This document shows positions 1 to 7,091 of a stretch of DNA of 64,000 bases, piece by piece; the first letter of the stretch is position 1; every line of letters starts with the position of its first letter. Both the position numbers and the translations under genes were made by a program. The notes under the pieces are model-generated. The model ran no database searches, had not been told where the DNA came from, and was given only the letters and a program-made list of their open reading frames with translations. The DNA is from a virus. Location: the IMG/VR virus record IMGVR_UViG_3300048997_000353, positions 1 to 64,000 of that record; one strand, given 5' to 3'.

Positions 1-17
1 CCAGCGGCTATCGTCAC
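1..17 (-). CDS. Possible 5' end of the next minus-strand gene
   Basis: A GTG codon at position 17 lies 7 nt after GGGGAG on the minus strand, which looks like a ribosome binding site. Only five codons fall inside the window, so nothing can be said about the product. It would follow the zinc-cysteine protein gene that ends at 82. Confidence 0.25.
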
Positions 18-81
18 GTGCTTACTCCCCGGAAGCCGCTCAAGTATTGGCCGTGGGAATGGACGCGGCTTCGGAAACGGC

Positions 82-798
82 CTAATCATGCGCCACTCCC
101 GGAGCTTTTGTCAAAGCTATAATCGTGTTATCTCTTGCTGCTTTTCGCCACTGATTGAAGAGAGCTGTAGCTTCTTCGAGGGTGACGTTGGGATTCTGCC
201 GGCAAATGGTTTGCGGGATCCACTTGATTGCTTCCGACTCAAAAATTTGCTGGTCGTTCTGATGGGCAGAAGGCCGATTGGCGACCAGCATTTCCCGGTA
301 AATCCGGAGCCGGACCGCGTACTGGAATCCTCTTTTTTCCGGTTGCTGAGATGGCCGCTTTGCTTTTGCTACAAAAGCTTTCTTCGGATGGCTGGAATGA
401 AAGTGGGGCTTAAAGGTTTCGGCGTCAACTGGAAAGTTGCGCTGATTTGGCGTTCTGTACCAATTGATTCTCCGCTTACAGGCCTTGCATTCGGACGTGC
501 CACCGTAGTTATAGCCAGACGCGATGAATTCAGCGTGCGAGGTCGGGAAAGTTTTTTCAACGTCGAGGCCGCCGTGCGCTGGACAAAAATCCTTGTCCTG
601 GCCGACGTTCTTAGCGTGCGCGTTGCACATCGGCGCATCGCAGGTTTTCTTGTGCGTCACCTGTTCGGGCGGACTGATAACGAAGTCGCACAGCTTCGTG
701 GACGGATCGCCACACCAGCGGCACGCTATCTTTTTGGTCCTATGACCGCCGCAGACGATTGCTACCGAGCCGTCCACCAGTCTTAATTTTTGGCACAT
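82..798 (-). CDS. Cysteine-rich putative zinc-binding protein, unknown function
   Basis: A 238-residue protein that I do not recognise. The N-terminal half has many paired cysteines and histidines (CxWC near residue 27, CDAPMC near 53, CPAHGG near 72, CKAC near 104), which suggests two or more structural zinc sites. The C-terminal half is basic and helical. The ATG at 798 has GAGGGGAA upstream, and the gene overlaps the end of the ASCH-like gene by 16 nt. It is the last complete gene of the early recombination operon and ends in TAG. Readthrough of that amber would add only about 13 residues. Confidence 0.7.
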   Translation of the reverse strand: MCQKLRLVDGSVAIVCGGHRTKKIACRWCGDPSTKLCDFVISPPEQVTHKKTCDAPMCNAHAKNVGQDKDFCPAHGGLDVEKTFPTSHAEFIASGYNYGGTSECKACKRRINWYRTPNQRNFPVDAETFKPHFHSSHPKKAFVAKAKRPSQQPEKRGFQYAVRLRIYREMLVANRPSAHQNDQQIFESEAIKWIPQTICRQNPNVTLEEATALFNQWRKAARDNTIIALTKAPGVAHD

Positions 799-1223
799 AT
801 TTCCCCTCGAATCTCCAGTAAATCAAATCTCCAGTAAATGATGTGGCCCTTGAAGGGTAATCTGTTTTTGGGTTCCCTCCAGAAGAGGATCATTTCAGGA
901 AAATTTCTAAAGCCATCGCTGCGCGCCAGTGCCTCCAGTTCATCGCGAGACAAATCTTCTCCGTTGATTAGGACGTGCGGGAACAGCAGGCCTCTGGTAA
1001 GAACGCCCGGTCCCTTGGCTTTTTGCATTTCGATCACGATCTCGTCCACCTTCACGCACGGCACGCGCATGAGCAATTGAGTTTTCTTCGTTCGCAAACC
1101 GGTAAACAGATGCATTGTGTTCCCCGGTTTATCGGGATGCTTGCGGACCGCACGGATCGTGTGCTGTTTTTCTCCGGAGAGAATCATCGGCGCGAATCTT
1201 TTCTGGAAATTGTAGAGGCCCAC
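783..1223 (-). CDS. ASCH/PUA-like domain protein
   Basis: About 146 residues. The N-terminal pattern FxxRFAPMILSGEKxxTIRA, followed by a Gly-Asn-x-Met-x-Leu-Phe-Thr-Gly strand, is the signature of ASCH-type beta-barrels that bind RNA or modified nucleotides. Phage members usually sit among early small genes, and their substrate is mostly unknown. I chose the GTG at 1223 because GGAGG stands 7 nt upstream and translation then begins just before the domain. An ATG at 1256 is open in frame but lies in the loop of a hairpin with no ribosome binding site. The 3' end overlaps the next gene by 16 nt. Confidence 0.6.
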   Translation of the reverse strand: MGLYNFQKRFAPMILSGEKQHTIRAVRKHPDKPGNTMHLFTGLRTKKTQLLMRVPCVKVDEIVIEMQKAKGPGVLTRGLLFPHVLINGEDLSRDELEALARSDGFRNFPEMILFWREPKNRLPFKGHIIYWRFDLLEIRGEICAKN

Positions 1224-1242
1224 CGCTTGTCCTCCGTGGAAT

Positions 1243-1272
1243 CCCGCACCTGTCATACAGACCAGGTGCGGG
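1243..1272 (-). other. 10-bp perfect hairpin between two early genes
   Basis: CCCGCACCTG pairs perfectly with CAGGTGCGGG around a 10-nt loop. It stands between the secreted mini-protein gene (stop at 1282) and the GTG of the ASCH-like gene. No U-run follows on the minus strand, so it is more likely an mRNA processing or stability element than a terminator. The loop holds an ATG in frame with the downstream gene. Confidence 0.5.
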
Positions 1273-1281
1273 CATCGCTGG

Positions 1282-1425
1282 TTAGTGGCCCGGTCCGCAA
1301 GTGGGACAGGGTGGCGGAGGCGGCAGGCAACATTTGCTCGTGCTCGAACTCCAAGCGCGCGCAGGCGTGCCAGTCGCAATCGCCGACATTACGACCAGTG
1401 CAGCCAGAACAATGAACTTCTTCAT
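1282..1425 (-). CDS. Small secreted Cys/Pro-rich protein with Sec signal peptide
   Basis: A 47-residue protein starting MKKFIVLAALVVMSAIATG. It has a basic N-terminus, a hydrophobic core and an Ala-x-Ala type cleavage site near residue 23. The remaining ~24 residues contain Cys-Cys, a run of five prolines and CPTC. Strong Shine-Dalgarno AAGGAG precedes the ATG at 1425 with 10 nt spacing. A mature peptide of this size with four cysteines could be disulfide bonded or metal binding outside the cytoplasm. No family is recognised. It is notable inside an operon of cytoplasmic DNA enzymes. Confidence 0.65.
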   Translation of the reverse strand: MKKFIVLAALVVMSAIATGTPARAWSSSTSKCCLPPPPPCPTCGPGH

Positions 1426-1451
1426 GTGGTGGATTCTCCTTTCTGTGATTT

Positions 1452-1769
1452 TCATACCGTCATATCCACGTCGATACCCGTGTGTTTGCGGTAGGAATTC
1501 TTTAGGTGCGCGGGATGCTTGAAACACCGCTGTTGAGCGATGGCCCAATCCCACATCGCACGGTAGCCCGGATGCGGCCGCGGCCTCCAGCCGACCTGTT
1601 GCGGGATCTTGCCGAAATGGCCGTAGTCGCCACTTTCAAATCGGTTGATCGGCTCCCACCAGTCGGCGGGATTGTCGAGCACAACAATTGCACCGTGGCA
1701 GAACGGACAGTCCCGTTGCGCCACGCCGAACCAGGTGCAAGATATACCGCGTGCGTACCGTTCACTCAT
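1452..1769 (-). CDS. Hypothetical protein with CPFC motif
   Basis: A 105-residue protein with an N-terminal CPFCHGAIVVLDNPADWWEP segment. The CxxC could be half of a zinc site, with a Cys near residue 84 as a possible further ligand. It is rich in Trp and His. The ATG at 1769 overlaps the stop of the upstream gene, and AAAGGAG lies 11 nt upstream. I do not recognise the family. Confidence 0.55.
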   Translation of the reverse strand: MSERYARGISCTWFGVAQRDCPFCHGAIVVLDNPADWWEPINRFESGDYGHFGKIPQQVGWRPRPHPGYRAMWDWAIAQQRCFKHPAHLKNSYRKHTGIDVDMTV

Positions 1770-1948
1770 TGGTCTGATTCTCCTTTGAACTTAATGGACA
1801 GCTCCACCAAACAAAGCATTCCATGAACATTCGCCAGACACCGGAACTTATCGGTGCCTAATTGTGGCGATGGCTCTCCGATTAGTATGATTCCGGGTTC
1901 TATTTCTTGACCGTCCATTTTAGGAATATGGATTGTCCCCTCGATCAC
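1766..1948 (-). CDS. Small hypothetical protein
   Basis: A 60-residue acidic protein beginning MIEGTIHIPKMDGQEIEPG. It starts with GTG in a GTGA overlap with the stop of the RusA gene and ends in an overlap with the next gene, so it is probably translationally coupled to both. The length and beta-rich pattern suggest one small domain. No function can be inferred. Confidence 0.5.
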   Translation of the reverse strand: MIEGTIHIPKMDGQEIEPGIILIGEPSPQLGTDKFRCLANVHGMLCLVELSIKFKGESDQ

Positions 1949-2457
1949 GGCTCGACCTCCGCCGCATCCGGTCCCAGATGGTAAAAAAGAAGCTGCGTGC
2001 GCGGCCGATCCGAGAACGGCGCCCGCACGAAATCCTCCCTCACTTGTGAATCATCCTTCCAAATAAAGCCATTGAGCGCATCCTTCACTAACTTAAGCAT
2101 GTTGTCAGTATCGTTGCCTTTGCGCTTCCTGGAATATTTCTTCCCGGATCTCAAAACCTTGCCGCGAAAATGCCAGCTCGATTGAATCGACTCGATCCGC
2201 GAGCAGTAAAATAAACACCGGATGCCCCACAGGTGCGTTGCGTCCGGGTCGCCACGCGCAAACTGCGGGAACGTGGCGATGATCTGATTCCGAATATCCT
2301 CTTCGTCCTGCTCATTCGGATTGTAGGATCGACGTCCCCTACCCCACCCCACTCGTTCCTTAGCGATTGGCTCGCCAGGAAATTCTAACCACCAATAGGT
2401 GCCGGGCTCCGGCTTAGCTAGTGGAAATTCCAGCAGGTTCAGCGCAGCGAACGTCAC
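1945..2457 (-). CDS. rusA: RusA-family Holliday junction resolvase
   Basis: A 170-residue endodeoxyribonuclease that would resolve branched recombination or replication intermediates before packaging. The diagnostic RusA core is visible around residues 112-140: DTDNMLKLVKDALNG followed by KDDSQV. It supplies the metal-binding aspartates (D of DTDN, D of KDAL, DD of KDDS). The length suits the family. Translation starts at GTG, overlapping the stop of the upstream 40-residue gene (GTGA). It lies downstream of the RecT and exonuclease genes in one operon, consistent with a recombination module. Confidence 0.9.
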   Translation of the reverse strand: MTFAALNLLEFPLAKPEPGTYWWLEFPGEPIAKERVGWGRGRRSYNPNEQDEEDIRNQIIATFPQFARGDPDATHLWGIRCLFYCSRIESIQSSWHFRGKVLRSGKKYSRKRKGNDTDNMLKLVKDALNGFIWKDDSQVREDFVRAPFSDRPRTQLLFYHLGPDAAEVEP

Positions 2458-2576
2458 GGTTTCGCTTTTCTAGTTGCGCCACACAAAGGGCATTTGTTGG
2501 TCCGGTTGCCGTCGCGGTCGAAAATGACTTCCTTCGTCCACTTGTGTTTGCCGGAAATCGATTTGCACTTTTTCAT
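2454..2576 (-). CDS. 40-residue zinc-ribbon mini-protein, in frame after an amber codon
   Basis: Reads MKKCKSISGKHKW, then a basic stretch, then KCPLCGATRKAKP. The CPLC pair with the earlier Cys and His could form one zinc ribbon. A GGAGG lies about 12 nt before the ATG, which is longer than ideal. The preceding gene ends in TAG at 2583-2585 and reads Asn-Cys straight into this ATG in the same frame. The piece could therefore be an independent protein or the C-terminal domain of an amber-readthrough product. Its stop overlaps the GTG of rusA. Confidence 0.6.
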   Translation of the reverse strand: MKKCKSISGKHKWTKEVIFDRDGNRTNKCPLCGATRKAKP

Positions 2577-2582
2577 ACAGTT

Positions 2583-2933
2583 CTAAGGCCTCCAGTTGCG
2601 CATGTAATTTGCCTTCTGTGGATCGATCTTCATTCCATCGTCAACCGGCACACAGCCCGGGAACTTTTCTTCGTACTGTTTGGATAGAAACTCCGCTTCT
2701 TCAATCAGTTGAGCCTGAAATTCCTCTGTGGTGAAAACTTTTTTGTCCACGAGCAATATCAACATCGCATTAAACTCGGCCCGCAGCAGCATGGTTACTT
2801 CGCGGTGATCCCTGACCGCCTGGGCCTCGGGATCATCCTTGACGCGAGTGCCAAGCTGCCAGCCACAAAATATCGACCGCCACTTGCACAGACGGTTCAA
2901 AGCGCTGATGAGTTTGGTTTCCAAGGCGGTCAT
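2583..2933 (-). CDS. Hypothetical helical protein, ends in amber
   Basis: About 116 residues from the ATG at 2933 (ATGA overlap with the upstream stop), starting MTALETKLISALNRLCKW. It is mostly alpha-helical with heptad-like spacing around residues 45-90. The stop is UAG and the frame continues directly into the CPLC zinc-ribbon mini-gene at 2576. In a phage encoding a CUA tRNA this could yield a ~159-residue product. No family recognised. Confidence 0.6.
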   Translation of the reverse strand: MTALETKLISALNRLCKWRSIFCGWQLGTRVKDDPEAQAVRDHREVTMLLRAEFNAMLILLVDKKVFTTEEFQAQLIEEAEFLSKQYEEKFPGCVPVDDGMKIDPQKANYMRNWRP

Positions 2934-3358
2934 ACGGGTCTGGGCTCCGTTCCCGGGAGATAGCACCGGTCATTTTTCCAAACAACCTTTCCGCTGTTGA
3001 CTGCGTTGTACACTGCGGCCGTGATGGATCCGAAGCTGCCCTGCGGGTTTTTCTCGAAAACCGCATTCATCAATTCCTTCCGGGTGGGCGGCCCGTCCAA
3101 CCTTTTGAGCACCGCCTCGATCTCTCCCCACCAAGTTGCCCGACGCCCATTCTTGACGACTGGAAGAACTTTTTTTCTGGCCACATTGGCCGGCGACTCG
3201 ATCAAGCTGATCGTGTGCTTGAGCTGGTCGACCACCTGTTGCCATCGTTCAATTTCTGCCTCGGCCTGGGTTTTTGCTTGCAGATGCAGATTCAGGGACC
3301 CCTCTGCGTTTTCGAGCTCTTTTCGCAGCAGTGAAGCTGATGCCAGTTCGTATACCAA
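2930..3358 (-). CDS. Coiled-coil plus winged-helix-like protein
   Basis: A 142-residue protein. Residues 1-55 form a coiled coil (ELENAEGSLNLHLQAKTQAE and following). Residues 80-140 look like a small winged-helix: GEIEAVLKRLDGPPTRKEL, then SITAAVYNAVNSGKVVW and RCYLPG. The start would be TTG at 3358, with AGGAGG 5 nt upstream. That Shine-Dalgarno includes the UAG stop of the previous gene, which is in the same frame. The protein may thus be translated alone or as the C-terminus of an amber-readthrough fusion. A DNA-binding role is an inference. Confidence 0.65.
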   Translation of the reverse strand: MVYELASASLLRKELENAEGSLNLHLQAKTQAEAEIERWQQVVDQLKHTISLIESPANVARKKVLPVVKNGRRATWWGEIEAVLKRLDGPPTRKELMNAVFEKNPQGSFGSITAAVYNAVNSGKVVWKNDRCYLPGTEPRPV

Positions 3359-3367
3359 TCTTTCCTC

Positions 3368-4342
3368 CTAAAACAACTCCTTCGCCGCGCGCACTTCGCC
3401 GCGGCCGGCCGGTTCCACTATCTTCCTTGCCATCAATCTGTTCAGGTAGGTATCGCGGCTGGACCTTTTATAATTGGTTACTTCGTCGATCGTTCCACGT
3501 GGAACATTCTTCCCCTCTGCCGCCACAAGGATTTCGAACACTCGCCGTTCACCCTCTGGAAGCCTGCCAAGCCAGTAATCCCGTAGCTCCGGTCCCTCGG
3601 GCAGCGGTTCGAAACCGGATCCCAGCGCGTCGACGCCCTCCTGCGTGGCTATGATCTTGCTCCCTGAAAATGTGACGAACCCCCGCACAGAGAGCCGGTT
3701 AGCATAGGTATCGCGGCTGGACCTTTTATAGCCTGTCAGGATCGAAGCCTGCTTCCGCTCGACACCCTCGGGGTACTGTGCCGCCGCCTTCAACACGGCC
3801 AATTCGCCGGGTGGCAGCTCAGTTGCACCGTGATCCCCATTTCCAGACGGTTCCAGAGGCTTTCGCGCTACAGGGTATGCTGTACGTGCTGGACTCGGCG
3901 CGCGCGGCCCTGGTGCGGCAATGGCGGTCACGACGGGCATATTCGGAGCTTCCGGCAGCTTAATAAGAGCTAATTCCGCGCATTCGCCTGCCGTCTTTGT
4001 CAAATAACGACGCAGACGCTGTACGGTCGCCTCAAGTCCCGTAACCTGCTTACCGAATGCACGCGCGGTCTCGGCGATGGCGCGGTCGATCGCGCGCTTG
4101 TCGGGCACCGCGGGCGCGGCCGGCGCGGCAACGTCGCGAGTGGGTCGCGTCCGGAGCTCCCGCTCCAGGTCCTTAATCTTCTTCTTGAATTCCGAAAACG
4201 TGTGGGCTTCCTCTTCGGCCTGCTTTGGCAGATCGCCCAGCTTGGCAAGCCATTCCCGGACTTTCCCTGTCGGGGGCGGCGGCTTCAGTTCGTACTTGAG
4301 CGCGTCCGAACCATGAGGTGTCTCAATCGGACCGACATGCAC
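3368..4342 (-). CDS. Protein with tandem winged-helix-like repeats, ends in amber
   Basis: About 324 residues from the GTG at 4342, which has AGGAAGGAG at good spacing. Residues 20-75 are a charged coiled coil, followed by a Pro/Ala-rich linker. Two homologous C-terminal repeats share the signature NYKRSSRDTYLNRL / GYKRSSRDTYANRL (near residues 205 and 295), each inside a winged-helix-like unit. Similar C-termini occur on HerA/DUF853-type ATPases, but no ATPase domain is present here. The gene ends in UAG and the frame runs on into the gene at 3358. Its start overlaps the previous gene by 58 nt. Confidence 0.65.
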   Translation of the reverse strand: MHVGPIETPHGSDALKYELKPPPPTGKVREWLAKLGDLPKQAEEEAHTFSEFKKKIKDLERELRTRPTRDVAAPAAPAVPDKRAIDRAIAETARAFGKQVTGLEATVQRLRRYLTKTAGECAELALIKLPEAPNMPVVTAIAAPGPRAPSPARTAYPVARKPLEPSGNGDHGATELPPGELAVLKAAAQYPEGVERKQASILTGYKRSSRDTYANRLSVRGFVTFSGSKIIATQEGVDALGSGFEPLPEGPELRDYWLGRLPEGERRVFEILVAAEGKNVPRGTIDEVTNYKRSSRDTYLNRLMARKIVEPAGRGEVRAAKELF

Positions 4343-4692
4343 GAGCTCGTCTCCTTCCTGTCGTGAATTTTTTCGATCCAAATGGGGATGCTGCTGCCGA
4401 GGTAGCATTTCTGGCAGATGAAAACTTCCGTGTTGAGCCTGTCGTCCTCAGAAACCACGACGGCCCGATCCGCGTCCGGCGCCATGGCCTCGGCAATCGC
4501 GAGAGCCTTTGGGGTGAGTCCCCAACTCATCATTTTGATCATGCCCAGGACGGAATTGGTTCCTTTGCCAAACAGGGCGAACTTGGATTCGAGAATATAG
4601 AATTGTGGCGCGATTGGACCGCCGCACACATCGCATGGCCTGGTTTCGCTCAGCTTCAAACCGGAAGTTTTCACATCGTCCGTGTCGTTCAT
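4285..4692 (-). CDS. Hypothetical protein with CxxC pairs
   Basis: A 135-residue protein with CDVCGG near residue 20 and CQKC near residue 94, a likely treble-clef or ribbon zinc site. A hydrophobic helix lies around residues 45-70. The ATG at 4692 follows GGAGGATTA. The last ~19 codons overlap the start of the next gene and contain its ribosome binding site, so the real C-terminus overlaps by an unusual 58 nt. No family recognised. Confidence 0.6.
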   Translation of the reverse strand: MNDTDDVKTSGLKLSETRPCDVCGGPIAPQFYILESKFALFGKGTNSVLGMIKMMSWGLTPKALAIAEAMAPDADRAVVVSEDDRLNTEVFICQKCYLGSSIPIWIEKIHDRKETSSCMSVRLRHLMVRTRSSTN

Positions 4693-5148
4693 TTAATCCT
4701 CCAGCGTGATGGGCCGTTTCGGTTTGAGCACGTAACCTGGCTTCTCTTTGGGCTTCTCTTTGGGCTTAGGTTTGGCGAAATCAGGCTCCAAACCCTCAAA
4801 ACCATCATCCTCGAACGGATTCATGACCCAACCTGGTCGCGTTCTAGTTCTGGGCGCAGGCGCAGGTGCAGGACCCGGAACGACTGGACTACCACTGAAC
4901 AAGCTGCGATCCCCCACGGGTGGAAACCCTGCCTTATTCCGGACTTCTCTGGGCGGTAGAACTCCGGCCTTTACCAGATCAATCGCCATCCCTAATCGTT
5001 GATCGCTCGACGGTTGGCTCAGCATGGTGTCAATTAGCACGGTCGGATCGACTTTGTTGTAAGCCGCGAGCGTGTGCGGACAGATTACAGCGATCGACGG
5101 ATCGGCATTCAGGCCTGCGCATGAGCAGCGCCACGTTCCATCGCTCAT
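4693..5148 (-). CDS. SWIM-type zinc-finger protein
   Basis: 151 residues from the ATG at 5148. Near the N-terminus CSC and, 12 residues on, CPH form the CxC...CxH arrangement of SWIM fingers, which bind DNA or protein. The rest is a Pro/Lys-rich low-complexity region with KPKEKPKEKP and no clear fold. The frame is open for another ~25 codons upstream and reads LTWNWSGQVDGFLVKLM. That resembles the beta-strands that normally precede a SWIM finger, yet it has no ATG, GTG or TTG start. The annotated ATG has no clear Shine-Dalgarno, so the start is doubtful. Confidence 0.55.
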   Translation of the reverse strand: MSDGTWRCSCAGLNADPSIAVICPHTLAAYNKVDPTVLIDTMLSQPSSDQRLGMAIDLVKAGVLPPREVRNKAGFPPVGDRSLFSGSPVVPGPAPAPAPRTRTRPGWVMNPFEDDGFEGLEPDFAKPKPKEKPKEKPGYVLKPKRPITLED

Positions 5149-5192
5149 CAGCTTGACGAGGAATCCGTCGACCTGGCCAGACCAATTCCATG

Positions 5193-5468
5193 TCAGTCGA
5201 GTTTGATCGCTCTTTTCGATGGCCCCACCACTCTCGCCTTATGTTCCGGCTGCAAGGTTGTCGCCTGCGCATACTCGGTAACTTTTTTCTGCGCGATTCT
5301 CAGCTTGGCTTCCTGGATAATTATTTTGCGAATGTGCTCGCATCGAAACCGAACCCTTTGCGGTCCCATGGCGTCCACTTCAATGCCGCGCTTGAAAAAG
5401 ATGCAGTCGCAGCTATAGAGATCGTCGTCGAACGTGACGATGCAGCCCGCAATGGTCCAGCGTTGCAT
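5193..5468 (-). CDS. Hypothetical small protein
   Basis: A 91-residue protein starting MQRWTIAGCIVTFDDD. The first half is beta-rich with three cysteines, and the second half is a basic helix (HIRKIIIQEAKLRIAQKK). The ATG at 5468 overlaps the TAA of the upstream gene (TAATG), so the two are coupled. No family recognised. Confidence 0.55.
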   Translation of the reverse strand: MQRWTIAGCIVTFDDDLYSCDCIFFKRGIEVDAMGPQRVRFRCEHIRKIIIQEAKLRIAQKKVTEYAQATTLQPEHKARVVGPSKRAIKLD

Positions 5469-6223
5469 TACCTTCGGATCGATTCCTTTTCATCTTCCTC
5501 GACCAAAATCCCACCGGCCCGGATATTGACCACATTTTCAGCGTTCTTGCCAAGTGAGTTGACGAGCGGCCGGATGAGCGATTCGCTGGGCAACTGGTAA
5601 TCAGGCTTCACCAGTTTCGGATTGAGCACTCGGAACGTGTACTTCTTTTTGACTATTGCTCCTTTTGACTTGGTGGCGCTCGGGGCGACATAGACCGGCG
5701 CCGGCGGAGCCTCGGCCGCCTGTTCTAAGACAGCCTGGGCCGCTTCCGACTCGCCCTGGCGCTCAAGTTCGGCCGCTTCATCCAGAGCCGCCTTGTCCGC
5801 GGCTTCCTGCGCGACTCTCCGATCTTCGGCAGATTTCGCATCAGCGATTTGTTTCAACTTGTCCCGATAGAGCTTCCGCTTCTTTTCAACGATGGCATCA
5901 GCGTCCTGGAGTGGCGTAAGTGCCAAGCCGCGAAAGGTCGTTGAAGCCCTATGGAGCTTGAAAAGTAAATCGATGTTCGGCTTGAGCAGCTCCGAAATGA
6001 GATCCATATTATTTTGATAGGCGCGCCGCTGATGTTCGGACGCTTCATAGGTTTCGGCGGAATCGATTTGCAGTTCATCGGCAATCCGGAGGGCATTCTC
6101 ACACATCTTCCGCACTTTGGGCGGAAGCTCCGGACTGACCAGCTTGTAAAGTTCTGGATGCTTTTCTTGCAGTTCTAGAATTTGCGGGTCCTGTTGAACC
6201 AGCGCACTGTTGTTTTCAGCCAT
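5468..6223 (-). CDS. Coiled-coil recombination-module protein, unknown function
   Basis: 251 residues from the ATG at 6223, preceded by AAGGAG. Residues 20-150 are long charged helices. Residues 125-185 form an Ala/Glu/Arg-rich coiled coil. The C-terminal ~60 residues (KKKYTFRVLNPKLVKPDYQL and onward) form a compact beta-rich domain. Proteins of this architecture are common between the exonuclease and other recombination genes of siphophages. The likely role is as an accessory to the exonuclease/annealase pair or a nuclease inhibitor, but this rests on gene order only. Confidence 0.65.
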   Translation of the reverse strand: MAENNSALVQQDPQILELQEKHPELYKLVSPELPPKVRKMCENALRIADELQIDSAETYEASEHQRRAYQNNMDLISELLKPNIDLLFKLHRASTTFRGLALTPLQDADAIVEKKRKLYRDKLKQIADAKSAEDRRVAQEAADKAALDEAAELERQGESEAAQAVLEQAAEAPPAPVYVAPSATKSKGAIVKKKYTFRVLNPKLVKPDYQLPSESLIRPLVNSLGKNAENVVNIRAGGILVEEDEKESIRR

Positions 6224-6242
6224 CGGTCTGTTCTCCTTGCGG

Positions 6243-6899
6243 CTAGGCCGCTTCTGCAATTTCTGGGATTTGTTTTCCGTGCGCCATCTTGTAATGCGTC
6301 AGGAAAAGGCCGGACGCGAATGCATCGTAATCAGCGCGCTTCCGGTAAGGATCGGACAATTTGAACCGGCCATCCTTTTTCAGTTCCACAATCCGGCCGT
6401 CCCGCCGCATCCATCGTGCCAAGTTTGACATGGGCGCATCCTTGGATTCAGTGGCAAACGGCAGGCCGGCCATGTAGCCCGCGAGTTGCACGCCGTCATA
6501 CCACATTGTCGGCCGCGTCTTAATGTCCACGATCGTTTCCTGTTTGAATAATAAACCGTCAGCGTCGATCTGCATCCCGTAGAGCATGCCGTTGAGTGTC
6601 GCAATCATCTGGAGTTCGCGCCGGCGCGGCACAAATCCTGTCTTGAGTCTAAACTCGATCCAGGCGTTGACTCGTGGCTTAGCTTCCTCGGCAACCGTGG
6701 ACCAGTCGAGATCATTGTCGTCATAAAAATGCGTGCATGTGTGAACGACTTTACCGAGCATCGACTTGCGCGCAAGGACGTCATCACGAACCATGCTGTA
6801 ATCCACGAGCCCACTAAAATCCAGAATCCGCGTGCAGCCAGGGATGATCTGGCCGTCGCGACTGTAAACATGCGATGTTTCGTCGAACTGGAAATCCAT
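6243..6899 (-). CDS. PD-(D/E)XK exonuclease, RecB/Cas4-like
   Basis: A 218-residue nuclease. The core is visible: H53 in VVHTCTHFY, D112 and D114 in QIDADGLL, then E121-T-I-V-D125-I-K127-T, and Q138 in VQLAGY. These are motifs I-IV of RecB-like nucleases. Next to a Bet/RecT annealase it should resect double-stranded DNA ends to make the 3' strand used for annealing. The start at 6899 is fixed by the conserved N-terminus MDFQFDETSHVYSRDG. No Shine-Dalgarno is visible; instead a strong hairpin stands 13 nt upstream. The gene ends in TAG, with readthrough ending after 8 codons. Confidence 0.85.
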   Translation of the reverse strand: MDFQFDETSHVYSRDGQIIPGCTRILDFSGLVDYSMVRDDVLARKSMLGKVVHTCTHFYDDNDLDWSTVAEEAKPRVNAWIEFRLKTGFVPRRRELQMIATLNGMLYGMQIDADGLLFKQETIVDIKTRPTMWYDGVQLAGYMAGLPFATESKDAPMSNLARWMRRDGRIVELKKDGRFKLSDPYRKRADYDAFASGLFLTHYKMAHGKQIPEIAEAA

Positions 6900-6912
6900 G
6901 GCTGGGAAAAGT

Positions 6913-6943
6913 GAGGGAGCCGTCTACGGGCGGTGGCTCCCTC
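6913..6943 (-). promoter_or_regulatory. Hairpin directly upstream of the exonuclease start
   Basis: A perfect 9-bp stem (GAGGGAGCC/GGCTCCCTC) with a 13-nt loop lies in the 192-nt gap between the annealase stop (7092) and the exonuclease start (6899). On the minus strand it is followed by ACTTTTCCC, so it could act as a weak terminator or attenuator, or restrict ribosome access. I see no open reading frame of interest in the rest of the gap. Confidence 0.45.
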
Positions 6944-7091
6944 TTCTGTTTGGCTCGTACAACTGCCCTCTGCTTATGGTTTGTCCCTAGCGGCGACCTG
7001 AGCATTAACTCGCCAGCTTTTGCTCCGAGCGGGCTAGGCGTCTATTTTCCCCGCCCTTCTGCAGAATGTTTCGCACCAGCCGCCGCAAACT

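Noticed and set aside
1224-1379. Longer start for the ASCH-like protein
   Set aside because: It would read through the secreted mini-protein gene and a 10-bp hairpin, while GTG 1223 has an ideal GGAGG.
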